Shown: positions 20,973 to 31,847 of the stretch, one piece after another
Numbering within the stretch: the first letter of the stretch is position 1
How the letters are laid out: the number at the start of each line of letters is the position of its first letter
Origin: Eutrigla gurnardus
Taxonomy: Eukaryota; Chordata; Actinopteri; Perciformes; Triglidae
Direction of reading: 5' to 3'
NCBI GenBank assembly: GCA_963514095.1
Contig: OY741266.1
Coordinates: 1,629,501 to 1,693,500, forward strand
DNA: 64,000 nucleotides
Notes under the pieces: model-generated
The model's input: only the letters and a program-made list of their open reading frames with translations
What the model was told of the DNA's origin: nothing
Database searches by the model: none
Position numbers and translations under genes: made by a program

Positions 20973-21282
20973 TTTAGATTGTTACCATTTTGTAATGTTG
21001 AACACAAGGAGCAGAGCGACACCCTGAGAAACACCCTTACTGGATCTGGATCCTCTGGATTCTGGTGTGACGCTGCTAACAAAGTTAGCTTCATAATTCA
21101 AGGTCAACTTTACAGCTGAGTGTCAAAGTCATCTTAGTAATTAACTGCTGTCAATCACAAGGTAGCCCCGCCCCCTAAATCATCCCCTGCTTTCTGGTCT
21201 GTCTGACTCTAAATGGACCATAATGTACTAAATGAACATCATGCTGGATTGAAGAAGACTTGAAACTAGAGATTGAGACATT

Positions 21283-22213
21283 GGGCCCTAGTTTCGTAGA
21301 CCAGGCGCAGTCAGCTTTCAGCGCACCTGCGCCGCGCCGACGGGGGTGTGTCCGCCTGGACTTTGCAAGTTTCGTGCACCGCGCAGGCTCGTGCAGACAC
21401 ACCTCCCGTCCCGCCCACCGGTGCAAGTGGGAAAGAGGGAGGAGAAGAAGGCGTGAGTGGGAGACGAGGAGGAGACGAGGCGTGGACTGGGATTAATACA
21501 GCCGATTCAGATCTTCAACAATCAAATGAGCTCCTCTCCTCTCCTTTAATGCGTTAGGGGAGGTTCAGTGCAAGTTCCGTCACTTGACAACCCGATGACA
21601 GAAGCAGCGCCGCCGCTCCCACTACGGGCATCACGCGCTGTGCGCGCGTATCATAATAATAACAATGCCCATATTATAAAAAACAGGAGAGAGAGGGAGA
21701 TGTTTTGGTCCGAGAGGCTGAGTTTCCGTTACGCGTGCCATCCGCCTTTGATCTGACGTCAGATGTGACGGGACAATCTATATAGATATAAATTCACGTG
21801 TTGATTCAATTAGTTGCATTAAATAGTGTTTGTTGTGATTATGTATTGCATTTAAATGTGGAAATCTGACTGTGAGGTCTCGGTGACGTGTGCGCACTGC
21901 GCGCCGTCAGCCAAACTTCCACTCCGCCAGCTGTGATTCGCATTGAATGAATGGACTTTATTTACGCCTTGCGCCGAAAGTAGACCAGGTCGGAGCTGGC
22001 GAGCTTTCAGCGCAGTCTCGGCGAGGCTTTTTGCCACGAAACTTCCGCTACGCCAAGCTGAATCTGTGACGCCTCCCCCTGCTGCGCCGCCACACCCATC
22101 TTGGCGCAGGCGATCCACCAAACTGCCAAACTGACGGTGCACAAGGCTGCGCGTGTCGAAACTTGCATTGCGCCGGCTCCGCCGCCCTGCGCTGCGCCAC
22201 GAAACTAGGGCCC
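21283..22213. mobile_element. Non-autonomous TIR element, GGGCCCTAGTTTCGT ends
   Basis: GGGCCCTAGTTTCGT opens the element and its reverse complement closes it at 22213. Flanks are ATT and ATA, an imperfect 3-bp duplication. A second copy with the same ends, in inverse orientation and with ATA on both sides, lies at 57197-60746. This points to a Harbinger-type 3-bp duplication. The interior is GC-rich, contains many GCGC steps and has no transposase. Confidence 0.75.
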
Positions 22214-22256
22214 ATAAACTCATGTTTACAATATTTACTGAGATAATACATCAAGA

Positions 22257-22812
22257 GAGAAGTAGGACCATTTTCTCATAGACTTCTATACAACCAGAGA
22301 GGAGTCACCCCCTGGTGGCCAGCAGAGAGAAGTAGGACCATTTTCTCATAGACTTCTATACAACCAGAGAGGAGTCACCCCCTGGTGGCCAGCAGAGAGA
22401 AGTAGGACCATTGTCTCATAGACTTCTATACAACCAGAGAGGAGTCACCCCCTGGTGGCCAGCAGAGAGAAGTAGGACCATTTTCTCATAGACTTCTATA
22501 CAACCAGAGGGGAGTAGCCCCCTGGTGGCCAGCAGAGAGAAGTAGCACCATTTTCTCATAGACTTCTATACAACCAGAGAGGAGTCGCCCCCTGGTGGCC
22601 AGCAGAGAGAAGTAGGACCATTTTCTCATAGACTTCTATACAACCAGAGAGGAGTCGCCCCCTGGTGGCCAGCAGAGAGAAGTAGGACCATTTTCTCATA
22701 GACTTCTATACAACCAGAGAGGAGTCGCCCCCTAGTGGCCTGCAGAGAGAAGTAGGACCATTTTCTCATAGACTTCTATACAATCAGACTTCTTTTTGCA
22801 ACCAGAGGAGTT
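22257..22812 (+). repeat. 70-bp minisatellite with a CTCF-like motif per unit
   Basis: Units begin at 22261, 22331, 22401, 22471, 22541, 22611, 22681 and (partial) 22751, each starting AGTAGGACCATTTTCTCATA. Seven carry CCCCCTGGTGGCC (one with TAGTGGCC). In units 5 and 6 the site is CGCCCCCTGGTGGCCAG, a very close match to the reverse complement of the CTCF consensus. Units differ by a few substitutions, so the array is fairly young. Confidence 0.93.
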
Positions 22813-22860
22813 TAAGGTTTGGTTTATGGCAACTTCACTTTTCAGAACCGAAGGTTGCCA

Positions 22861-24863
22861 CCTGGTTTAACTGCACTGTTAAAAACATCACTCCTCTGCA
22901 TGGGAATGTGAGCACGATTGAGCAACTGATTGAGAGAAGGTGGAAAGTTGGCAGACGTTGAGAGTGTGAATTGAAAAACAAAGAAAGATGTGAAAAATAC
23001 GGAGCTCGGTTTTAAATGTGGCCACAGTTACTTTCTCCATGGCTTTCTGACTTCCTTCCCTCTCTCTGCCCCACAGTCCGTCCTTGACTGCCAAGACCAG
23101 TGACAGGCACTTGGCCTCCAGAGAGTGTTGAGGGACCTTTGCCTCTCACCCCTCAAGCATCGAGTCACCCCTGTCATCATTTCCTCCCGAGCAAATCAGA
23201 AGCCCATTCACAGGCCACTGCTCACACCTGTTACATATTTCAGTAGCTACACTATTCCCTAGGAAAGTTTTGACCTGAAGATGGCGTTACACAAAAAGGT
23301 CAAAATAACTACAGTTCCTCCTGAGGGGGACACGAATGTCTGTACCGAATTTCACGGCGATTCATCCAATAGTTGATACTGTATATCAACACAGTCTCAT
23401 GGCAGTTTGTGAAATACGTCACAAAATTAAAATCTTCTGATTGGTGGACATGTTAGGTTTAGGCAACAAAATCACTTGATGAGGTTAAGGAAATCTGGGC
23501 TTTGGGACACGAGGCGTCGGCCTCATGGTTGAAAGTGCTGTGTTGTTTGACCCATCCACCTCCTTGCCCTGTCTGACACTGATTTGCACATTCATTTGCC
23601 TGGATTACAGGGCTGCTCCTAAAAACAACAGGCTTTTCTGATTGAGTATAAAGTGGTAAATTATATTGTTGTTGATAATCACAGAAAAGACCAAGGAATA
23701 TTGGAATGTGATAATAATAATAATGATGAATGATCTTTAATCTTACTTTTTTAACTGATAAAAGAGAGAATGCAAAGCTTGCTTTGGCTTCACTTTTCAG
23801 AACCAGAGGCAGCTCTGTTCATCTGCAAGGCCACTGTGAGCTGACACATCTCTGTATGCTGAGAGGACATTCATTCATTCATTTGTTAATTTCATTGGTT
23901 ATTCATTTCATTTCTGTTTTAGTTATGTAGTCCATTTATATATTTATTTATAGGTTTTTCCTGTTTATCCAAAATTGGGTGGCGTCCCAAAATTGAGTGT
24001 AATGTTAAAATCTGTTGCTTGAACTAATTGTGCCATAACTCTGCTTCATCCTTTTCCACTCATTGATGATTCATAATTAATTCATCATTACATATTGTGA
24101 TATGAATGAATTACGTGGCGAGTGACAGGAAACAACGGACAGAGAGGGAATGAGGATACAAGGTTTGAATCAGGAACATGAAGGTTTGCATCCTGCAGAG
24201 CGTAGGATGCCTTCTGCATCATTCAGCCCACTCCAGAGACAGTTAGGGTGACCTTAAGTGGGTGAATGGATGAATGAATAAACCAGGAGGAGGAGTTGAG
24301 TAGTGTTGGATTTCAGCTCAAACATGTTGCAGAGAGAAAATGAGAGCAGGAGGAATACTTCACTACTTTACCACTCTTTGCTGTACCATGCTGACCTATT
24401 TGCATCTGCAACAACTGGCTGTGTTTGAGTGTCTGCAGTCCTCCTCTGCACTAAGTTCCACTGCTACAGTACCAAGTGTAACACAATGCAGCCTGTAAAA
24501 AGCCACAGAGGGTACAGAGCTGCAGAGCAGACGGCCACCTCACAGCGACAGCTGGATGTGTTTAATATTTCCTGTTACAAGTCGGTGGTAGCGAGCTCAA
24601 ACTCAATCCAGCCCAAATGCCAGAGTGTGTGAAGGGAAACAACAAGCAGCACTCGTGACAGGAATTCATGTAGATGAGAAGAAGAAAATAGTCTTGTCTC
24701 GGGCCGAACTGTAAGGGATCTTTATTAAGATTAATAATGTGATTGTGATTCAGCAAAAACAAACAAACTATGAACTAAACTGAATCTTCAATTACAGAAG
24801 AATATTGTAACTTCAAGCCTTTTAAACATGGAATATAATCACCACAAAATGATCATCTGTATA
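22861..24863. other. No recognisable gene; dispersed repeat traces
   Basis: Around 23265-23370 there is a sequence (TTTTGACCTGAAGATGGCGT, CCTGAGGGGGACACGAATGT, TTTCACGGCGATTCATCCAA) known as a dispersed fish repeat. Otherwise only short, featureless open frames and AT-rich DNA are seen, with an inverted repeat-like TTCATCATTA/TAATGATGAA composition near 24060. Confidence 0.45.
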
Positions 24864-24867
24864 TCAA

Positions 24868-26535
24868 TGTTGGGGTAGTAGCAGGAGCAGATTTGGTTAT
24901 CAACAGCTAATTACTCCAGTTTTGACGACGGTCCAATATGCCAAAAAACGCCTCATCGCGTCGCGCGACGAGCCCGCCCAAACAACAACATTTCTTCCGC
25001 CATTTCATTCTCTCGTCGATCATGGCTGAGATAACCACCATCGCTGCACTGTATCTACTCTGGAGAAGTTCCCAGCTTCGTCTGTGGGCTAGGCGCCGAC
25101 GTCGGTTCTGGGTGCATGCTACCCTACGGAGGCGGCGTGAGCTCCTCCATCTTCTTCACTGGAGCGGCAAGCCGGCAAAAAGTGAGGGAACACCAGGACG
25201 TCCGTACGTCAGCACGTCGGTGACGATCTCAACGCTGATAGGCTGTCGCGGCGCGTCTTCACGCGAATTCGCCGCAAAAGTTCAATTATTTCAACTCGAG
25301 CGATGGCGCGATGAAGCGATGGCGCGATGAAGCGATGAAGCGATTTTTCGCGTCCATCGCGCCGCGCTATCGCGTCCATCGCGTCGCCCGGCGCGATGAA
25401 GCGTCTAATCGCGTCTTTGCATTGACTTTACATGTAATCTTGTCGCGCGATGAAGTTTCATCGCGTTTGGTGGGTACGCCCTGTTAGCGGGACACAAACA
25501 AAGAGAGGGGGAGAATGCGCGCGCAATATTCTGAGGCTCAGGAGGCGTGTTACTATCACACGGGGCTCTTGAATGAACTGGCGTCCATTCAGCGGGACCG
25601 GTCTCTTAACTGATAGTAGACGCTTACTGGGCTCGCGAATATGGCTGACTAGTCAAAAACACCGTTACAGAAATCAACCCAGCGGCGTGGGTACACAATC
25701 AGCATTCAAATACAACACGGAAAGCAACGGACTCGACGGTCCGTGATCAAAACTTAAAACACGTTAACAAGAATTACAAGCATATCCTACACTATCAAAC
25801 TTATGTCTCTGCCCAGACTGATAGCCTCTTACTGGTGTCGTTGCGTAAGTTGCGAGTCCGTCCTGGCGATGGCGGCGTTCCTTAACGCGGCGGTAGTTCG
25901 TGGGTCCCGGCGGCAGCGGGGGGACGTGATGAGTCGGCTTAGTCCAGACGAGAGCGGAGTGTGTTTCCTCTCGTTGATAAAACTCGAATAAAGAAAACAG
26001 TTTGTGTTTCTTTCTTCCGCGGGCAGCAATATAATCGCGGCTTGGCGATTTAGTCAGCTTACTTCAGACAGCGTCTGGTAGCTGGAATGCAGGAACCGGT
26101 TTTGTTCCTCTTGTTGCGGGCGAACACAGAGATAATCGCGCGGTCGTGGCGATCTCTCAGGATCAGGAAAACGGGGAGAAGACTGTGGCCTAGGACAAAG
26201 GAAACGCTGCATCAGTTGGTCTCCTGTGGCAGCGGTATGCTGCGGTGGAGAAGACCACCTCCGGTTGGTGGAGAGAGCTGGAAGCAGAAGACTAAGAGAG
26301 CGTTCTTAAGGCGGCTTCGGTTTATAAAGCTCACGGCTGCTGCCGGGGACCCCCTGGGGTACCTGCGGTTGTCATCCAATAGGGCACCAGTTGTGTGACG
26401 TTGCACTTCGCACCTTGGTGAGAAGTGAAACTAAAATGGCGGTGTAGTTTTTAATCCCCTTTGTCCCTTTGTTCTGACCGCATGTGTAGGCTTTTGTAGG
26501 CCACATTGTGTAGTCCTACTGGTGAGGTCCCAACA
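24868..26535 (-). mobile_element. Solo LTR of an endogenous retroelement, copy A
   Basis: On the minus strand the unit starts TGTTGGGACC (at 26535) and ends CCCCAACA (at 24868), that is TG..CA with a 7-bp inverted end. It is flanked by TCAA on both sides (24864-24867 and 26536-26539). A TATA box (CTTTATAAACC on the minus strand, about 26320) fits an LTR promoter. A second copy with a different 4-bp duplication is at 47009-48776. No internal retroviral genes lie next to it, so it is a recombined solo LTR. Four-base duplications occur in several retrovirus-like groups. A Harbinger fragment is embedded at 24938-25480. Confidence 0.78.
24938..25480 (+). pseudogene. Harbinger transposase N-terminal fragment and TIR
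   Basis: From the ATG at 25022 the frame reads MAEITTIAALYLLWRS, then an Arg-rich RRRRFWVHATLRRRRE. The WVH...RRRE pattern is typical of the start of PIF/Harbinger (ALP1-like) transposases. The frame stops at 25328, before any catalytic residue. The following 25290-25480 is made of GCGATGAAGCG/CGCGTCCATCGCG repeats and ends TTTGGTGGGTACGCCC, a Harbinger-type terminus. A related terminus is found at 35089. The fragment lies inside the solo LTR; its left end is not found. Confidence 0.6.
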
Positions 26536-26539
26536 TCAA

Positions 26540-26982
26540 TGACTCATCCCGTGTTACCCTGAACTGTTGAAGTAGGTTTTTCTCTCATGGATCCACAGTG
26601 AATGGAGAATCGGAGAAAAGTAGGAAGGTCTTGATGAATTGAGGTGGATGTGGGCAACATGCATCAAAACATTCATTTACAAAAACCTCTTTAAGCCTTG
26701 TCTTCCGGCGCATTTTTCTAGTGGCTTTTAATTAACATAAAAAGGTGTGGCCAGGTGTGGTGTCAAATTAAGCAAGAGGCGGGCTTCATACTTGACCATT
26801 TCCTTCCTGTTGTGATGCCGGTAGGTGTGGTAGGGATGGACAATGGCAAATCCAGGCAAATGGTTGACATTTTGTTTTAAATTATGATGAACTATATATT
26901 ATTTTCATTGTGTCGTTTACCGGTGGAAGACAACAACTTCTAACTGAATTGGCAGAATGCTGAAGTCAATAAGCCACAGATG
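26540..26982. other. No recognisable feature
   Basis: Between the solo LTR and the hAT element I see no open frame of note, no terminal repeats and no simple-sequence tract. Confidence 0.5.
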
Positions 26983-26990
26983 AAAATAAT

Positions 26991-27444
26991 TAGGGATGAG
27001 CGAGTACAGCATTATCTGTATCTGTATCTGTATCTGTTAACCATATGAATTATCTGTATCTGTATCTGTACTCGGAGTGGGCGGGGCCTAACCCGGAAAT
27101 GGGCGGGATTTAACCCGGAAGTGGGTCTGGTTGTCTTGAAATGAGCGAGGTTTTAACTGGTATGTTATTTTAAGCATGCAATTGATATGGGCTGATCAGA
27201 AATTGTTATTTATTGCTGATTAGAAAACTATTTACAGGACAGCATCAGCATTGAGCTTCAGATCAATGGTTTTGATCACGATAGCAAACGAACTATTTAC
27301 AGAACAAGTTTTGCAACAATGAATACAACACATGCGGTTGCAATTATCAAGTAAAATGTAATGAACAAGAGTTTTCATACTCAACAATAACTTTTTTCTT
27401 TTAACTTTAATTTTTTTTATGATCAGTGTGATCTTTTTTTTTTA

Positions 27445-27476
<32 letters not shown>

Positions 27477-28021
27477 CCCACACCAGGTGTGTGTGTGTGT
27501 GTGTGTGATTTCCAATATTTATACCACTACCAGCTTTATTTTTTCACGAAATACAGCAAGAAAGTGTTAGAGCCAGGCAGCCAGATGACGGTTAAAAAAA
27601 GAAAAAGAAAAATCTCCGACAGGCAGAGACGCAACGCGAGTCGGCACCACGTCTGAACGAAGTACCAGAACTCTACTAGTTCATAAGTAAGTACCAACCT
27701 AAGTAATAACAAACCTGAAGCTGAAGAAAGAAACCCTAAACATTAACTGAAAACGACCCGCGAACCTGAGTGACTGAGGGAGAGACAGAGAGCTGTTCTG
27801 TGTGTGAGTGATCAGAGCGGACACAACAACACATCTGCGAGTGTGTAGGGGAGGGGCTGTAGCATATCACAGGACGCAGACACAGTCAGCTACCCAATGA
27901 GGATTTTTATTTAATCCGAGCACAGATATTGACTCGTATTACTCGTATAATACTCGTACTCGGCAAAAGTGCTTTATCCGTACCAGATACTCGTTTCAGC
28001 CGAGTATCCGGCTCAACTCTA
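26991..28021 (+). mobile_element. Non-autonomous hAT element, copy A
   Basis: It begins TAGGGATGAGCGAGTACA and ends ATCCGGCTCAACTCTA, imperfect inverted ends, with the perfect 8-bp duplication AAAATAAT at 26983-26990 and 28022-28029. The left subterminal region has repeats of TATCTG. The interior has AT and GT microsatellites and no transposase. The inverse copy at 44293-45364 has the same structure. Confidence 0.9.
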
Positions 28022-28029
28022 AAAATAAT

Positions 28030-29261
28030 GTAAATTACTGTTCTAAGAAGTGTGAAGCCCAATTCCCCACGGAGGAAGTACATGTGGCTCCACACACTGA
28101 ACATTCAGGTAAACAAGGTAAACACTTCTGGTTCTGATTGTCAATCAAACGTTATAGCATTGTAGAAAAAATGGTCAATATGAGAAGAGGAAAAATGGAC
28201 AGAAACAGGACGATTGTCCATCATGCCAGTGAGCTTTGGTAACCAGGTCTAAACTGAGGTACAGTATCTGACTTCCAAAAGGTTAAAACAACATTATCCG
28301 TCATTTATATTCCACACATCTATATGATAGTGCTTCGCAAAAGAAAACGCAAATGAGTGCAATCTCCGGACCTGGTTCAAACTTTTACAGTGGTTCATAC
28401 AGTATATCATACCAGAAATGACAGTTTGGGGTGAGAAAAGGTGAGTCAGAGAGCCTTCTGCAGATTTAGGATAGAGTAAATAGTAGGGACAAGTTGGTGC
28501 AATTAAGAAATGAAGGGAGGCAAAGGGGAAACGTTTACCCAGAAATCTCAAAATGGCCCTAAGAAATGTTATTGAGATAAACATTTGCCGAATATCCTGA
28601 ACCTATGATATGAATCCTTTTATTAAAAGGATGATAAAGATTATCAATGAATTCGAACAAAACATTACACCGTCACATCTTTTTTATCAAAGAAACTGAA
28701 TCAATAGGGTTATAAAACAAAACATCCCATCCTGTAAAATAATGAACTGCAAATTTAGCATGACTAACAGGCGACCCCTCCCCTCTGTGCAGTGTGAACT
28801 ATGCCAGCTTCTCAGAGGGCACATTAAGGCGTAACCATTTCTAGTGGTAAACCTGCCGCAGTTACAGCTGATTTACCATGAGCAAGAATGGAAACCTTGA
28901 CGTATTAGTGTGCGGACACAGTTTGTCAAGCTGTGTAAGAATATTAACCAGCAAAGATGGTTAAAACCTAAACTATTTCTACATTCCACATATTCTTCTT
29001 AAAACCTTCCATCATACAGGGACAGTTGACGGAGACATGTTTCATTTTACACATGGACACACAGACTCCTGGCAGGTGCTGTGTCCTGGCTGACGGTTAA
29101 GTAGTTTAGACAAGCAGTTACTGAGGGAGGTAGAGCTTTCCTCACACGCTGCTACGTAGTTTTCCATTAAAAAAATTTCAAACAGCGGCGAACAAAATTC
29201 AGGCACACATACACAGCACAGGCAAGATCGGTTGTAGTGGTTTACATGTGGGTCCACCACT
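28030..29261. other. No recognisable feature
   Basis: AT-rich DNA with only short frames on both strands. I found no element ends, tRNA-like heads or simple repeats here. Confidence 0.5.
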
Positions 29262-29489
29262 TATAGAGATATAGTTGGGTCATCTATAGAAGTTCTGTGA
29301 CCGTGGAGAGCAAAGGTGTTTGTTGTTTCTCACTGGATTTGTCATCTATAAAAGGTTAAATAAAAAAATGAGCCGGGGTGCCCCTCACAAAAATGTGGGG
29401 AAATTTTGGGAGAGCCCTGTTTCCAAAATGGCTGCTGTCAGCTAAGCTGGAAATTCACTTTTTAATGGTTTTGCCCACAGTGCTGAGAC

Positions 29490-29863
29490 TTTTTGGTCTC
29501 AAACTCGCGGCCCGCGGGCCAATTGCGGCCCCTGGAACGATATTTTGCAGCCCCCTACCTGAAATCAAAGCTTGGTGTTAGTGCGGCACATTTTTTTCTT
29601 CACTTTATCTGCGTGAGTCGTTGCTCTGTGTGTTTTGTACTTGTGAGCTACCATAGCTCAGGCTTGTGACAACAAGACAAATTAGCAACGTTGGTCACTT
29701 GTACCATAATTTTCCGGACTATTGAGCACACCTGAATATAAGCCACACCCACTAACATTGGTCACCCTTTTTTGTGAAATACTTGATGTGGCCCAGCCTC
29801 ACCCAGACTCTACATTTAGCGGCCCACAGGTTAGTTGAGTTTGAGACCCCTGATGTAGATGTA
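29490..29863. mobile_element. hAT-like short insertion in the left arm
   Basis: GGTCTCAAACTCGCGGCCCG opens and GAGTTTGAGACCCCTG closes the insert. Sequence of this type (TCTCAAACTC and GCGGCCC) is a familiar hAT-family terminus. The mirror arm lacks it, which shows it was inserted after the palindrome formed. The first bases of the left end seem lost. Confidence 0.6.
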
Positions 29864-30169
29864 TTGATTTGACCTATTTTTTTACCTTCAAATTCAAGAT
29901 GGTTGCCACTTTTGGCTCTTTACACATAAACATAGGTCATCATATGTGGAACCAATGAAAGCAGGGAGATAGAGAAGATTCTTTAGCTTGGAGTTGTTTA
30001 TTAACATAACATTAACATTTTTTTATTATTTTTTTATTGAATTAACTAAAAAGACTCTCCATCTGAATCTGTTGAATCTCCACACTGACTCCTCTCATCA
30101 TCACTGCTACTCTCATCTGAGCAGTCATGAGGTGTGAGCTGCTGGGGCAAGGGGGGCAGCGTTTGACGG

Positions 30170-30481
30170 CTAGTTCCCAGCCGTGACCATGGGAGAAGGA
30201 TGCTCTTGTGGGTTGAAATGGAGCTGGCAATATGTAAGGTAGTTTGACCTTTCCATATGAAGATTCAAAGAGTCATCATCAGGTGGGAGACGGATTGTAC
30301 TCTTATTCTTCAGTTTGTACCATTTGGAAACTCTGGCCTGCCCGCAGCTCACATCTGCACTCTCAGCATAAATGATGGAGAGGACAAATGCCTTCATTTC
30401 CGCTCTGACTCCATGTTTTAATTCCAGACTCATCCCAGGAGCTGTCTTGCCACAGAATTGATCTTCATATGGAAAGGTCAA
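30170..30481 (-). pseudogene. Fragment of a transposon protein across the palindrome centre
   Basis: The frame reads through the spacer and into the left arm: a Cys/Lys segment (SCGQARVSKWYKLKNKS), then RLPPDDDSLNLHMERSNYL and YCQLHFNPQEHPSP. This LPP..D.L..H..R pattern occurs in C-terminal parts of fish transposon proteins (from memory). In another frame the arm continues with an acidic tail (DCSDESSSDDERSQCGDS). The mirrored arm holds the same tail on the plus strand (about 30548-30671). The function is unknown. Confidence 0.4.
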
Positions 30482-31219
30482 ACTACCTTACATATTGCCA
30501 GCTCCATTACAACCTACAAGAGCATCCTTCTCCCACTGGTCTGGGAACTAGCCGTCTACCCTGCCCCCCTTGCCCCAGCAGCTCACACCTCATGACTGCT
30601 CAGATGAGAGTAGCAGTGATGATGAGAGGAGTCAGTGTGGAGATTCAACAGATTCAGATGGAGTCTTTTTAGTTAATTCAATAAATAAATAATAGAAAAA
30701 TGTTAATGTTATGTTAATAAACAACTCCAAGCTAAAGAATCTTTTTTGTCTCCCTGTTTTCATTGGTTCCACCCCAGACATATGATGACCCATCTGATGA
30801 CCTGGTGTATGTTGTAATTTTACTGTCAAGAACTAAACTCAGTATGAGCAGACCTTTCATTTGAGCCTAATATTAAGGCTCTATGGTGATTTTGAAAAAT
30901 GTACATTTAAAGAGCCAAAAGTGGCAGCCATCTTGAATTTGAATGTCAAAATTAGGTAAAATCAATACATCTACATCATTTGTGAATTTCTTGACCCAAA
31001 TAGTCTCAGAAACCATGTAATATGCAGCACTGTGGGCAAAACCATTAAAAAGTTCATTTCCAGCTTGGCTGACAGCAGCCATTTTGGATGTAGGGCTCTC
31101 CCAAAATTTCCCCACATTTATGTGAGGGGCACCCCGGCTAATTTTTTTATCTAATTTTTATAGATGACAAATCCAGTGAGAAACGAACCTTTGCTCTCCA
31201 CGGTCACGGAACTTATATA

Positions 31220-31806
31220 CACTGTAAAAAAAATCCTAATTTTACGGTATATGACTCTAATTTTTTACAGTAGTTTTTCTGTTCTTTGAAAATAGTGTAC
31301 AAAACTGTAAAATTACAGACTTTATCAGTAAATTACATTTATTTCTCATTTTTTTACAGAAAAATACTATATTAATTATACATTATCTTTCCGTTTTCTT
31401 GAATTAAATACAAATTATTGTAAAATGACAGTAATTCTCTATAATTAAATATGTAACTTGTAATAAAAAGGTTTATGTCCATAAAACAATCTTAACACTT
31501 TTCTCTGTAATTTTACAGTAAATCTTATTATTTTCACATTTGCATGTAATTATACATTCAACCTGCAATTAAATATGTAGCTTGTTATATGAAGGTTTAT
31601 TTCCATACTAACAATCTAATGTTTTTCTCTGTAATTTTAAGGTAAATCTTATTAGTTTTAGATTTATGTGTAATTTTACATTCAAACTCTGTAATTAAAT
31701 ATGTAGCTCATTATATTAAGATTTATGTCCATTTTGCTTAAATCAAGTGAAGTCAACTCATCTTTGTTTATATAGTGCTTTACACATAATGCAGTAGATC
31801 GTGTGT

Positions 31807-31847
<41 letters not shown>

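Larger units (their letters stand above)
21130..22860 (-). repeat. Old dispersed fish repeat, split by a TIR element
   Basis: The flanks 21130-21280 and 22214-22860 read as one dispersed repeat (CTGTCAATCACAAGGTAGCC, TAATGTACTAAATGAACATC, TGTTTACAATATTTACTGAG, GGTTGCCACCTGG) that I recognise as common in teleost genomes. It is interrupted by the element at 21283-22213. One segment was amplified into the 70-bp array at 22257-22812. It is non-coding. Confidence 0.5.
29262..31217. repeat. Large palindrome with about 1-kb arms
   Basis: The left arm (29262-30266) is mirrored by 30459-31217 and, beyond the TA-flanked insertion, 34602-34620. Mirrored landmarks include ATCTATA/TATAGAT, GGGGTGCCCCTCAC, CCAAAATGGCTGCTGTCAGC, AACATAACATTAACAT and GACCTTTCCATATGAAGAT. 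Arms are near 90% alike by eye. A 190-base spacer separates them. It may be an element with very long inverted ends or two copies facing each other. The left arm alone carries a hAT-like insertion at 29490-29863. Confidence 0.85.

Noticed and set aside
22257..22812. CRISPR-like array
   Set aside because: Whole 70-bp units repeat with no variable spacers, in a vertebrate genome. It is a minisatellite. The same holds for the 41-bp array at 62978.
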